64,000 nt of DNA from Burkholderiales bacterium (GTDB lineage Bacteria > Pseudomonadota > Gammaproteobacteria > Burkholderiales > Burkholderiaceae_C): positions 21,281 through 85,280 of the forward strand of contig JAGWLO010000004.1 of the NCBI GenBank assembly GCA_028872015.1, given 5' to 3'. The translations under genes and the position numbers were made by a program. Shown here one piece after another: positions 47,293-55,988 of this stretch; the stretch's first letter is position 1, and each line of letters starts with the position of its first letter. Below the pieces are notes generated by a model, which made no database searches, was not told the origin of the DNA, and saw only the letters and a program-made list of their open reading frames with translations.

Positions 47293-49023
47293 ATGAACCA
47301 TCCCGTCATCCCCATCGCCGTGCAGGGCGCCACCCGCCAGCGCAAGCGCCAGGCGCCGAAGGGCCGGCGCGTCGATGCTCAGGCCCTGGCCGAGGTGCAG
47401 GCCGCGCTCGGCGACGAGCCGCTGCGGCGCGACCGGCTGATCGAGTACCTGCACCGGCTAAACGACCGCCACGGGCAGCTGGGCACGCCGCACCTGGCGG
47501 CGCTGGCGCAGCAGCTGCGGCTGGCGCAGACCGAGGTGTTCGAGGTGGCGACCTTCTATCACCACTTCGAGGTCGTGCGCGAAGACGCCGACGGCCGCGT
47601 GCCGGCCGCGCCGGAGCTCACGGTGCGCGTGTGCGATGGCCTGGCCTGTGAAATGAGCGGCGCCCGGACGCTGCTCGACAGACTGCCGGCGCTGCTGGGC
47701 GCTTCCGTCCGCGTGATCGCTGCCCCCTGCATCGGCCGCTGCGAGCAGGCCCCGGCCGTCGCGGTGCACCAGCACCCGCTGGCTGCGGCCACGGCCGACA
47801 CCGTGCTGGCCGCCGTGCGCGCGGGTCACCGCACGCACGAGCCCGCGCCCTGGATCGACCTGGCCGACTACGGAGCCGGCGGCGGCTACGCGCTGCTGCG
47901 CGAGTGCGTGCAGGGCCAGCGCAGCGCCGACAGCGTGATCGCGGTGCTGGAAGCCGCCGGCCTGCGCGGCCTGGGCGGTGCAGGCTTCCCGGCCGGGCGC
48001 AAGTGGCGCCTGGTGCGCAACGAGCCGGCGCCACGCCTGATGGCGGTGAACATCGACGAAGGCGAGCCCGGCACATTCAAGGACCGCTGGCTGCTCGAGC
48101 GCGACCCGCACCGCTTCCTGGAAGGCGTGCTCATCGCGGCCTGGGCCGTGGGCATCGATGCGGTGTACATCTACCTGCGCGACGAGTACCACGGCTGCCG
48201 CGCGCTGCTCGAGGCCGAACTGGCCCGCCTGCGCGCGGCGCCGCCACTGGCCGACGTGCCGGGCTGGACGCTGCCCGTGCTGGAACTGCGGCGCGGCGCC
48301 GGTGCCTACATCTGCGGCGAAGAGTCGGCGATGATCGAATCGATCGAAGGCAAGCGCGGCCTGCCGCGCCTGCGCCCGCCCTACGTGGCGCAGGTGGGGC
48401 TGTTCGGCCGGCCGACGCTGGAACACAACTTCGAGACCCTGTACTGGGTGCGCGAGCTGCTGGAGCGGGGTGGCGAGTGGTTCGCCGCGCAGGGCCGGCA
48501 CGGCCGCCAGGGGCTGCGCCGGTTCTCGGTGTCGGGCCGCGTGCGCGAGCCGGGCGTCAAGCTGGCGCCGGCCGGCATCACGCTGCGCGAGCTGGTCGAC
48601 GAGTTCTGTGGCGGCATGCTGCCCGGCCACACGCTGTACGCCTACCTGCCGGGCGGCGCCTCGGGCGGCATCCTGCCGGCGCGGCTGGCCGACGTGCCCC
48701 TGGATTTCGACACGCTGCAGCCCTACGGCTGCTTCATCGGCTCGGCGGCGGTGATCGTGCTGTCGCAGCACGACCGCGCGGTGGACGCGGCGCGCAACCT
48801 GATGCGCTTCTTCGAGCACGAGAGCTGCGGCCAGTGCACGCCCTGCCGCAACGGCACCGCGAAGGCGCGCGCGTTGATCGAGCAAGCGCAGTGGGATCTG
48901 CCGCTGCTGGCCGATCTGTCGCAGGTGATGCGCGACGCCTCGATCTGCGGCCTGGGCCAGGCGGCGCCGAACCCGGTGGACTGCGTGGTCAAGTACTTCC
49001 CCGAAGAGTTGGAGCGCCCATGA
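47293..49023 (+). CDS. NAD-dependent formate dehydrogenase beta subunit (NuoE-NuoF fusion)
   Basis: A 576-residue flavo-iron-sulfur protein that passes electrons from the formate-oxidising subunit to NAD+. The N-terminal third (about 25-170) is a NuoE-like thioredoxin-fold [2Fe-2S] domain with cysteines in CDGLACEMSG and CIGRCEQAP. The rest is NuoF-like: NAD/FMN-binding RGLGGAGFPAGRKW, MAVNIDEGEPGTFKDR and GAGAYICGEESAMIESIEGKRG, then the [4Fe-4S] motif SCGQCTPCRNG with a later cysteine in ASICGLGQ. In Cupriavidus and Rhodobacter these two parts are separate (FdsG, FdsB); the fused form is known from tungsten FDH1 of Methylobacterium extorquens. Its stop overlaps the alpha gene start (ATGA). 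Confidence 0.93.
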   Translation: MNHPVIPIAVQGATRQRKRQAPKGRRVDAQALAEVQAALGDEPLRRDRLIEYLHRLNDRHGQLGTPHLAALAQQLRLAQTEVFEVATFYHHFEVVREDADGRVPAAPELTVRVCDGLACEMSGARTLLDRLPALLGASVRVIAAPCIGRCEQAPAVAVHQHPLAAATADTVLAAVRAGHRTHEPAPWIDLADYGAGGGYALLRECVQGQRSADSVIAVLEAAGLRGLGGAGFPAGRKWRLVRNEPAPRLMAVNIDEGEPGTFKDRWLLERDPHRFLEGVLIAAWAVGIDAVYIYLRDEYHGCRALLEAELARLRAAPPLADVPGWTLPVLELRRGAGAYICGEESAMIESIEGKRGLPRLRPPYVAQVGLFGRPTLEHNFETLYWVRELLERGGEWFAAQGRHGRQGLRRFSVSGRVREPGVKLAPAGITLRELVDEFCGGMLPGHTLYAYLPGGASGGILPARLADVPLDFDTLQPYGCFIGSAAVIVLSQHDRAVDAARNLMRFFEHESCGQCTPCRNGTAKARALIEQAQWDLPLLADLSQVMRDASICGLGQAAPNPVDCVVKYFPEELERP

Positions 49024-51824
49024 GCGACCTGAGCGATCTGGGCGCGGCCAGCGAGATCCGCTTCGTCCTCGATGGACGCGAGGTCGGCGCGAGGCCCGGC
49101 GAGACACTGCTCGAAGTGGCCGACCGCGAAGGCGTGAGCATCCCGCGCCTGTGCGCCAAGGACGGGCTCGAGTCGGTGGGCAACTGTCGCTCCTGCATGG
49201 TCGAGATCGATGGCGAGCGCGTGCTCGCCGCCTCCTGCTGCCGCCAGCCGCAGCCGGGCATGAAGGTGCACAGCGCCAGCCCGCGCGCGCGCAAGGCGCA
49301 GCAACTCGTGATCGAGCTGCTGCAGTCCGACCTGCCCGAGACGAGCTTCACGCGGCACAACGAGGTCGACGATTGGGCCGGGAAGCTGGGCGTGGGCAAG
49401 CCGCGCTTCGCACCGCGTCCCGCGGTGGCACCCGACCTCAGCCACGCCGGCATCGCCGTCAACATGGACGCCTGCATCCAGTGCACGCGCTGCCTGCGCG
49501 CCTGCCGCGATGCCCAGGGCAACGACGTCATCGGCCTGGCCTTCCGCGGCGGCCACGCCCAGATCGTGTTCGACATGGACGATGCGATGGGCGCGTCCAC
49601 CTGCGTGGGCTGCGGCGAATGCGTGCAGGCCTGCCCGACCGGCGCGTTGTCGCCGGCCGCGGGCGCGGCGCTGCCGGTGCCGGATCGGAGTGTCGATTCG
49701 CTGTGCCCGTACTGCGGCGTGGGCTGCCAGCTCACCTACCACGTCAAGGACGAGCGGATCCTCTTCGTCGAGGGCCGCGACGGCCCGGCCAACCACGGCC
49801 GGCTGTGCGTGAAGGGCCGCTACGGCTTCGACTACGTGCGCCATCCGCAGCGGCTGACGCGGCCGCTGATCCGCCGCGCCGGCATGCCCAAGGGCACAGC
49901 GGTCGACCCGGCGCACCCGCTGGCGGTCTTTCGCGAGGCCAGCTGGGACGAGGCGCTGGCCCTCGCCGGCGGCACGCTGGCGCGGCTGCGCGACACGCAC
50001 GGCCCGCAGGCGCTGGCGGGCTTCGGCTCGGCCAAGGGCAGCAACGAAGAGGCGTACCTCTTCCAGAAGCTGGTTCGCCTGGGCTTCGGCAGCAACAACG
50101 TCGACCACTGCACGCGGCTGTGCCATGCCTCCAGCGTGGCGGCGCTGCTGGAAGGCATCGGCTCGGGCGCGGTCAGCAACCCGGTGATGGACGTGCTGCA
50201 GGCCGAGGTGGTGATCGTGATCGGCGCCAACCCGACCGTGAATCACCCCGTGGCCGCCACCTGGATCAAGAACGCGGTCGAGCGGGGCACGCGGCTGATC
50301 GTGATGGACCCGCGCCGCAGCGAGCTGGCGCGCATCGCCCACCGCACGCTCCTGTTCAAGCCCGACACCGACGTGGCGTTGCTGAATGCCATGATGCATA
50401 CCATCGTCGAGGAGGGCCTGGTCGACGCCGCCTTCATCGCCGAGCGCACCGAGGGCTATGCCGCCCTGGCCGAGAACGTGCGGGGCTACAGCCCCGAGGC
50501 GATGGCGCCGATCTGTGGCATCCCGGCCGAGACCATCCGCGAGACGGCACGCCTGTATGCCCGCAGCCGCGCCTCGATGATCCTCTGGGGCATGGGCATC
50601 AGCCAGCATGTCCACGGCACCGACAACGCGCGCTGCCTGATCGCGCTGGCGCTGATGACGGGCCAAATCGGCCGCCCCGGCACCGGGCTGCATCCGCTGC
50701 GGGGCCAGAACAACGTGCAGGGCGCCTCGGACGCCGGGCTGATCCCGATGATGTATCCCGACTACCAGCGCGTGGACGACGCCGTCGTGCGGGCACGCTT
50801 CGCCCGCGCCTGGGGCGTGCCGGCAGCGCAGCTCGACGCCCGGCCCGGCTTGACGGTGGTGGAGGTCATGCGCGCTATCGACGCCGGGCAGGTGCGCGGC
50901 ATGTACATCATGGGCGAGAACCCGGCCATGAGCGACCCCGACGCCGACCACGCGCGGCACGCGCTGGCGTCGCTGGAGATGCTGGTGGTGCAGGATCTCT
51001 TCCTGACCGAGACCGCGGCGCTGGCCGACGTGGTGCTGCCGGCCTCGGCCTTCGCCGAGAAGACCGGAAGCTTCACCAACACCGACCGCACCGTGCAGCT
51101 GGGCCGCCAGGTGCTCGCGCCGCCGGGCGACGCCCGGCCCGACCTGTGGATCGTCATCGAGATGGCGCGCCGGCTCGGCCTGGACTGGTCGCACTACGGC
51201 GCCGTGGAGGGCGACGGCGAAGCCGCGGTGGCCCGCGTGTTCGACGAGATGCGCCACACCATGCCCAGCATCGGCGGCATCACCTGGGCGCGGCTGCGGG
51301 CCGAGCACGCCGTGACCTACCCCTGCGAGGCCGAGGGCGACCCGGGCGAGCCGGTGGTGTTCGTCGACCGATTCCCCACCGCCAGCGGCCGGGCGCGCTT
51401 CGTGCCGGCCGACATCATCCCCGCCGACGAACGCCCCGATGCCGAGTACCCGCTGGTGCTCATCACCGGGCGCCAGCTCGAGCACTGGCACACCGGCAGC
51501 ATGACGCGGCGCTCGGGCGTGCTCGACGCCATCGAGCCCGATCCCGTGGCGATGCTGCACCCGCTGGACCTGGCCGCGCTGGGGGCGGCGCCCGGCGATG
51601 CGGTGACGCTGCAGTCGCGCCGTGGCAGCGTCACGCTGTATGCGCGTGCCGACGACAGCTCGCCCCGTGGCACCGTCTTCGTGGCCTTCTGCTGGTTCGA
51701 GGCGGCGATCAACAAGCTCACCAACCCGGCGCTCGACCCGGTGGCCAAGATACCCGAATTCAAGTACTGCGCGGTGCGCGTGCTCAAGGCTGGTGCGTCG
51801 GACCGCGACAGTTTGGCAGCCTGA
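49020..51824 (+). CDS. NAD-dependent formate dehydrogenase catalytic (alpha) subunit
   Basis: A 934-residue cytoplasmic enzyme that oxidises formate to CO2. The N-terminal NuoG-like part has a [2Fe-2S] domain (CAKDGLESVGNCRSCMVEIDG, CC) and a His/Cys region followed by ferredoxin clusters (CIQCTRCLRACRD, CVGCGECVQACP). The catalytic half begins with the proximal [4Fe-4S] motif CPYCGVGCQ and holds molybdopterin domains; the active-site ligand is Cys368 in TRLCHASS, where other formate dehydrogenases may have selenocysteine. The final MopB_CT domain includes GRQLEHWHTGSMTRRS. It has no Tat signal. The metal may be Mo or W. fdsC/fdsD homologues, which follow in fds operons, are absent; an ABC transporter gene comes next. 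Confidence 0.95.
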   Translation: MSDLSDLGAASEIRFVLDGREVGARPGETLLEVADREGVSIPRLCAKDGLESVGNCRSCMVEIDGERVLAASCCRQPQPGMKVHSASPRARKAQQLVIELLQSDLPETSFTRHNEVDDWAGKLGVGKPRFAPRPAVAPDLSHAGIAVNMDACIQCTRCLRACRDAQGNDVIGLAFRGGHAQIVFDMDDAMGASTCVGCGECVQACPTGALSPAAGAALPVPDRSVDSLCPYCGVGCQLTYHVKDERILFVEGRDGPANHGRLCVKGRYGFDYVRHPQRLTRPLIRRAGMPKGTAVDPAHPLAVFREASWDEALALAGGTLARLRDTHGPQALAGFGSAKGSNEEAYLFQKLVRLGFGSNNVDHCTRLCHASSVAALLEGIGSGAVSNPVMDVLQAEVVIVIGANPTVNHPVAATWIKNAVERGTRLIVMDPRRSELARIAHRTLLFKPDTDVALLNAMMHTIVEEGLVDAAFIAERTEGYAALAENVRGYSPEAMAPICGIPAETIRETARLYARSRASMILWGMGISQHVHGTDNARCLIALALMTGQIGRPGTGLHPLRGQNNVQGASDAGLIPMMYPDYQRVDDAVVRARFARAWGVPAAQLDARPGLTVVEVMRAIDAGQVRGMYIMGENPAMSDPDADHARHALASLEMLVVQDLFLTETAALADVVLPASAFAEKTGSFTNTDRTVQLGRQVLAPPGDARPDLWIVIEMARRLGLDWSHYGAVEGDGEAAVARVFDEMRHTMPSIGGITWARLRAEHAVTYPCEAEGDPGEPVVFVDRFPTASGRARFVPADIIPADERPDAEYPLVLITGRQLEHWHTGSMTRRSGVLDAIEPDPVAMLHPLDLAALGAAPGDAVTLQSRRGSVTLYARADDSSPRGTVFVAFCWFEAAINKLTNPALDPVAKIPEFKYCAVRVLKAGASDRDSLAA

Positions 51825-51997
51825 ATCGACGCCCAACCCGGGCTCACCCGGATAGTCCGGCCCTCGCCATCCCCCTAGCATGTGCAGGCTCGGTGTCTTC
51901 GGGCGGGCCGGCGCGCAGGCGCGGGTCGCGCGGATGCCGGGCCTGTCGGCCCCGCGGATCGTGGGCCGCATCATCCTGACCCTGAAAAGAGGCCTCC

Positions 51998-53260
51998 ATG
52001 AAGCAATTGCCAACCGCGGCCGGCATCCGGCGCCGCCGCGTGGTGCAGGCCGCCGCGGGCGCGAGCCTGGTGCAGCTCGCATCGCCGTTCATCATCCCCG
52101 CACGCGCGGCTGAAAAGGTCAAGATCGGCCTGGACAACCCGCTCACCGGCACCTTCGCCGCCGTGGGCAAGAACGAGATGATCGGCTGCCAGCACGCGCT
52201 GGAGCAGATCAATGCCAAGGGCGGCATCCTCGGCCGACCGGTCGAGTTGCTGGTGGAAGACTCGACCAGTGGCGATGCCGGCACCGCGGTGCAGAAGGCG
52301 CGCAAGCTGATCGAGCGCGACAAGGTCGACTTCCTGCTCGGCAACGTCAACTCGGCGCTGGCGCTGGCCATGGCCCAGGTGAGCAACGAGAAGGGCGTGC
52401 TGCACGTGGTGCCCGGCGGCCACACGGACGCCATCACCGGCGCCAGCTGCCACTGGAACGTGTTCCGCATCTGCAACACGACCCAGACCGAGGCCAACGC
52501 GGTGACGCCGTCGCTCATCAAGAACGGCGGCAAGAAGTGGTACTACATCACCCCGGACTACGCCTTCGGCCACACGCTGCAGGCGGGGCTGGAGAAGTCC
52601 TGCGCCAAGGCCGGCGGCATCAAGGTCGGCGGCGACCTCACGCCGCTGGGCACGACCGACTTCTCGTCCTACCTGATCAAGGCCCAGGCCGCCAAGCCCG
52701 ACGTGATCATCCTGCTGCCCCAGGGCGACGACATGATCAACGTCATCAAGCAGGCGGTGCAGTTCGGCCTGGACAAGCGCTTCTACATCGCCGGCGCGCA
52801 GCAGGAGCTGGAAGCGATGGAAGGCCTGCCGCCCGATGCCCGCATCGGCACCTGGGTGGTGGAGTGGTACTGGAACCAGCCCGGCGTGCCGCACGTGGCC
52901 GAGTTCGTGGCCGACATCAAGAAGAAGACCGGCCGCGTGCCGACCGAGCGCACCTGGTTCGGCTATGCAGCCACCTGGACCTGCGCCCTGGCCGCCAACG
53001 GCGCCAAGTCGCTCGATGCGATCAAGATGGCCAAGTTCCTGCAGGGCTACAAGCTGCCGCCCGAGGTGGCGCTGATGCCCGACGGCGCCTTCTTCCGCGC
53101 CGGCCAGAACCAGCTCATCCCCAACCTCTACGTCAGCAAGGCGCAGGCCAAGGGCCCCGCGGGGCCGGACGACCTGTTCAAGGTGACCGAGGTGGTCAAG
53201 GGGATCGATGTCGCCGGCACCCTGGAGGAGACGGGCTGCAAGATGACCTGGCCGGCCTGA
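51998..53260 (+). CDS. Liv-type ABC transporter substrate-binding protein
   Basis: A 420-residue periplasmic binding protein of the LivJ/AmiC class I fold. The signal peptide begins with an arginine cluster (GIRRRRVVQAAAGASLVQL), so Tat export is possible, and ends near ARA at about residue 37. The mature part starts KVKIGLDNPLTGTFAAVGKNEM, the usual ligand-pocket loop, and has GPDV-type hinge segments later. Many relatives bind branched-chain amino acids, short amides or urea. A ribosome site AGAGG precedes the ATG. The gene is followed by an intrinsic terminator and then livHMGF homologues, which suggests more binding protein than membrane components. The 173-base gap before it contains a TAGCAT box but no clear full promoter. 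Confidence 0.92.
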   Translation: MKQLPTAAGIRRRRVVQAAAGASLVQLASPFIIPARAAEKVKIGLDNPLTGTFAAVGKNEMIGCQHALEQINAKGGILGRPVELLVEDSTSGDAGTAVQKARKLIERDKVDFLLGNVNSALALAMAQVSNEKGVLHVVPGGHTDAITGASCHWNVFRICNTTQTEANAVTPSLIKNGGKKWYYITPDYAFGHTLQAGLEKSCAKAGGIKVGGDLTPLGTTDFSSYLIKAQAAKPDVIILLPQGDDMINVIKQAVQFGLDKRFYIAGAQQELEAMEGLPPDARIGTWVVEWYWNQPGVPHVAEFVADIKKKTGRVPTERTWFGYAATWTCALAANGAKSLDAIKMAKFLQGYKLPPEVALMPDGAFFRAGQNQLIPNLYVSKAQAKGPAGPDDLFKVTEVVKGIDVAGTLEETGCKMTWPA

Positions 53261-53352
53261 GGCCGGCCGGCCACCGCCTCCGCCACAGCGCGGGGGCGGT
53301 GCCGCTGCTGCGCCAGGTCGGCGTGGCAGCGTCTGGCGACCGCTCTAGCCGC

Positions 53353-53378
53353 AACCGCAGGTGCGGTTTTTGCTTTTG
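53353..53378 (+). terminator. Intrinsic terminator or attenuator between the binding-protein gene and livH
   Basis: AACCGCA-GG-TGCGGTT followed by TTTGCTTTT is the clearest Rho-independent terminator in the window. It lies 92 bases after the binding-protein stop and 48 before the permease start. A GC hairpin (CACCGCC...GGCGGTG, 53272-53301) precedes it. Partial read-through would set the ratio of binding protein to permease. Confidence 0.75.
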
Positions 53379-53425
53379 TCGTCGGGGCACCCGCTGAAAT
53401 CCCTCACCCGAAGGTCCGCACCGCG

Positions 53426-54295
53426 ATGACCCAACTGCTGCTGTTCAATGTCTTCAACGGGCTGATCGTCGGTGCCTTCTACGCGCTGATGGCCCTGGGT
53501 CTGTCGCTGATCCTCAACCTGAGCGGCGTCATCAATTTCGCCCACGGCGGCTTTCTGGCCATCGGCGCCTACCTCGCCTACGCGCTGATGCCGCACATCG
53601 GCTTCTGGGGCGCCCTGGTTGTCGCCCCGCTCCTGACGGCGGTGCTGGGCCTGGCGGTCGAGCGGGTGCTCATCCGCCGGCTGTACGGGCGCGACCCGCT
53701 GTACAGCCTGCTGCTGACTTTCGGCCTGGCCTACATCCTCGAGGACGGCACGCGGTACATCTGGGGCGCGCAGAGCCTGCCGTTCCCGATCCCGGACTGG
53801 CTCACCACACCGCTGTCGAGCGAGTATTTCTTCCTCACCGGCTACCGCCTGTTCATGGTGGTGCTGGTGGCTGCGGCGGTGGGCGCGCTGTTCTACATCC
53901 TGAACAAAACGCGCCTGGGCATGCGCATCCGCGCCGGCACGCTCGACCTCGAAACCGTCTCGGTGCTGGGCGTCAACGTGACGGTGCTGCGCAACCTGAA
54001 CTTCGGCCTCGGCATCTACCTGGCCGGGCTGGCCGGCGTGCTCGCGGCCGGCATGCTGGGATTGCAGCCCACCATCGGCAGCGCCCTCATCATGCCCAGC
54101 TTCGTGGCCATCATCGTGGGCGGCCTGGGCAGCCTGGTGGGCACGCTGCTGGGCGGGTTGCTGATCGGTGTGGCCTCGGGCGTGACGACGGTGTTCTTCC
54201 CCTCGGCCACCGAGGCGGTGATGTACGTGATGATGGGTCTGGTGCTGCTGTGGCGGCCGCAGGGCCTGCTGGGCGAAGAGGGGAGAACGCAGTGA
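53426..54295 (+). CDS. livH: Liv-type ABC transporter permease (LivH family)
   Basis: A 289-residue inner-membrane permease with about eight hydrophobic segments. The N-terminus NVFNGLIVGAFYALMALGLSLILNLSGVINFAHGGF is the LivH signature, and the cytoplasmic EAA-like loop for ATPase contact is at LDLETVSVLGVN. It pairs with the LivM-type permease encoded next; the two genes overlap by four bases (GTGA). The start ATG at 53426 is 48 bases after the terminator. Substrate is determined by the binding protein and remains unknown. Confidence 0.94.
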   Translation: MTQLLLFNVFNGLIVGAFYALMALGLSLILNLSGVINFAHGGFLAIGAYLAYALMPHIGFWGALVVAPLLTAVLGLAVERVLIRRLYGRDPLYSLLLTFGLAYILEDGTRYIWGAQSLPFPIPDWLTTPLSSEYFFLTGYRLFMVVLVAAAVGALFYILNKTRLGMRIRAGTLDLETVSVLGVNVTVLRNLNFGLGIYLAGLAGVLAAGMLGLQPTIGSALIMPSFVAIIVGGLGSLVGTLLGGLLIGVASGVTTVFFPSATEAVMYVMMGLVLLWRPQGLLGEEGRTQ

Positions 54296-55242
54296 AGGCG
54301 CTCGACAAGCGGGTGTCCACCGCGATCATCTGGCTGGTGCTGCTGACGATGCCGTTCTGGATGGGCGCCGTCGGCGGCTATACCGAGCTCGCCACCCGCG
54401 TCATCGTGCTCGGCCTGGCGGCGATGGCGCTCAATTTCCTGCTCGGCTTCACCGGGGTGCTGTCGTTCGGCCATGCCGCCTATTTCGGGCTCGGGGCGTA
54501 CGGGGCGGCGATGACGATCAAGTTCCTCGCGCCCAGCACGGCGCTGGGTATCGCGGTCGGCGTCGCCGTCGGCACCCTGGCCGCGGCCATCGTGGGGGCC
54601 CTGATCCGCAAGCTGCGCGGCACCTACTTCGCGATGGTGACGATCGCCTTCGCGCAGGTCTTCTACTTCATCGTCTTCCGCTGGAACACGGTCACCGGCG
54701 GCGACGACGGCGTGACCGGCTGGCATCGGCAGCCGCTGCACCTGGGCTTCGCCACGATCGACATCATGAAGGACGACAAGGCCTTCTACTTCCTGGCCCT
54801 GGCGATGTTCGCCATCGCGGTCTCGATCATGGCGCTGCTGCTGCGCTCGCCGCTGGGGCGCAGCCTGATCGCGATCCGCGAGAACGAGCGCCGCGCCCGC
54901 TTCCTGGGCATCCCGGTGGAGTTCCACATCTGGCTGTCCTTCGTGATCTCGGGCGCCTTCGCTGCCCTGGCGGGCACGATGTACGCCCTGCTGAGCAACT
55001 TCACCGACCCGCGCTCGCTGCACTGGACCCTGTCGGGCAACTTCGTGATCATGGCCGTGCTCGGCGGCATGCGCTCGTTCTGGGGTCCGCTGGTGGGCGC
55101 GGCGATCTTCGTCGTGCTGCAGGACTACGTCTCCAGCCACACCGAGAACTGGATGTCGTTCATCGGACTGTTCTTCGTGCTCGTCGTCAGCTTCTTCCCG
55201 CGCGGCGTGCTCGGCATCCTCAAGCGCAAGGTGGCCACGTGA
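54292..55242 (+). CDS. livM: Liv-type ABC transporter permease (LivM family)
   Basis: A 316-residue permease, the partner of LivH, with eight to nine membrane segments. Family features are LNFLLGFTGVLSFGHAAYFGLGAYGAA and the coupling loop SPLGRSLIAIRENERRARFLGIPV. A periplasmic loop (about residues 130-165) carries the TGGDDGVTG motif typical of LivM. It begins with GTG at 54292, inside the livH stop, and ends in the GTGA overlap with livG. The chained overlaps livH-livM-livG-livF show one translational unit. Confidence 0.93.
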   Translation: MKALDKRVSTAIIWLVLLTMPFWMGAVGGYTELATRVIVLGLAAMALNFLLGFTGVLSFGHAAYFGLGAYGAAMTIKFLAPSTALGIAVGVAVGTLAAAIVGALIRKLRGTYFAMVTIAFAQVFYFIVFRWNTVTGGDDGVTGWHRQPLHLGFATIDIMKDDKAFYFLALAMFAIAVSIMALLLRSPLGRSLIAIRENERRARFLGIPVEFHIWLSFVISGAFAALAGTMYALLSNFTDPRSLHWTLSGNFVIMAVLGGMRSFWGPLVGAAIFVVLQDYVSSHTENWMSFIGLFFVLVVSFFPRGVLGILKRKVAT

Positions 55243-55988
55243 CGCTGCTGCAGGTTCGCAACGTCTCGCGTCACTTCGGCCGCCTGGTGGCGGTGAATGA
55301 CGTGTCCCTCGTCGTGGAGCCCGGCGAATGCCGCGCCGTGATCGGCCCCAACGGGGCCGGCAAGACCACTTTCTTCAACCTGATCAGCGGCTTCTTCCCG
55401 CCCACATCCGGCACCATCCTGTTCGACGACCAGGACATCACCGCCTGGCCGCCGCACCAGCGCGTGGTGGGCGGCATGGCGCGCACCTTCCAGATCACCG
55501 AGATCTTTCCCGAGCTGAGCGTGCGCGAGAACCTGCGCATCCCGGTCGAGGTGGCCGAGGGCCTGCGCCTTCGGCCCTGGCTGTCGCGCCAGGCCAGTGC
55601 CAGGATCCACGAGCGGGTGGACCAACTGCTCGAGATGGGCGGCCTCACCGAGAAGGCCGACCGGCTGGTGGGCGAGCTCTCTCACGGCGACCAGCGCGCA
55701 GCCGAGATCATGATGTCGATCGCCCTCAAGCCGCGCCTGCTGCTGCTGGACGAGCCCACCGCGGGGATGGGGGACCAGGAAACCTACAACGTCGCGCGGC
55801 TGATCCGTCGCCTGCACCGCGACCACGAGCTCAGCATCGTGCTGATCGAGCACGACATGCGGGTGGTGTTCAATCTCGCCGACCGCATCATGGTGCTGGC
55901 CGAAGGCGCGGTGCTGGCCGAGGGCACCGCCGCCGAGATCGCCAAGGACGAGCGCGTCCAGGCCGCCTACCTCGGGACCGCCGAATGA
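55239..55988 (+). CDS. livG: Liv-type ABC transporter ATP-binding protein (LivG family)
   Basis: A 249-residue ATPase of the LivG group: Walker A GPNGAGKTTFFN (about residue 36), the LivG-specific RTFQITEIFPELSVRENL, a signature LSHGDQRAAEIMMSIA and Walker B LLLLDEPTAGM. The signature is LSHGD rather than LSYGQ, a normal variant. The C-terminal AYLGTAE matches LivG ends. The start is GTG at 55239 overlapping the livM stop; the stop overlaps the livF ATG. It forms a heterodimer with LivF on the cytoplasmic side of the LivHM permease. Confidence 0.95.
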   Translation: MTLLQVRNVSRHFGRLVAVNDVSLVVEPGECRAVIGPNGAGKTTFFNLISGFFPPTSGTILFDDQDITAWPPHQRVVGGMARTFQITEIFPELSVRENLRIPVEVAEGLRLRPWLSRQASARIHERVDQLLEMGGLTEKADRLVGELSHGDQRAAEIMMSIALKPRLLLLDEPTAGMGDQETYNVARLIRRLHRDHELSIVLIEHDMRVVFNLADRIMVLAEGAVLAEGTAAEIAKDERVQAAYLGTAE

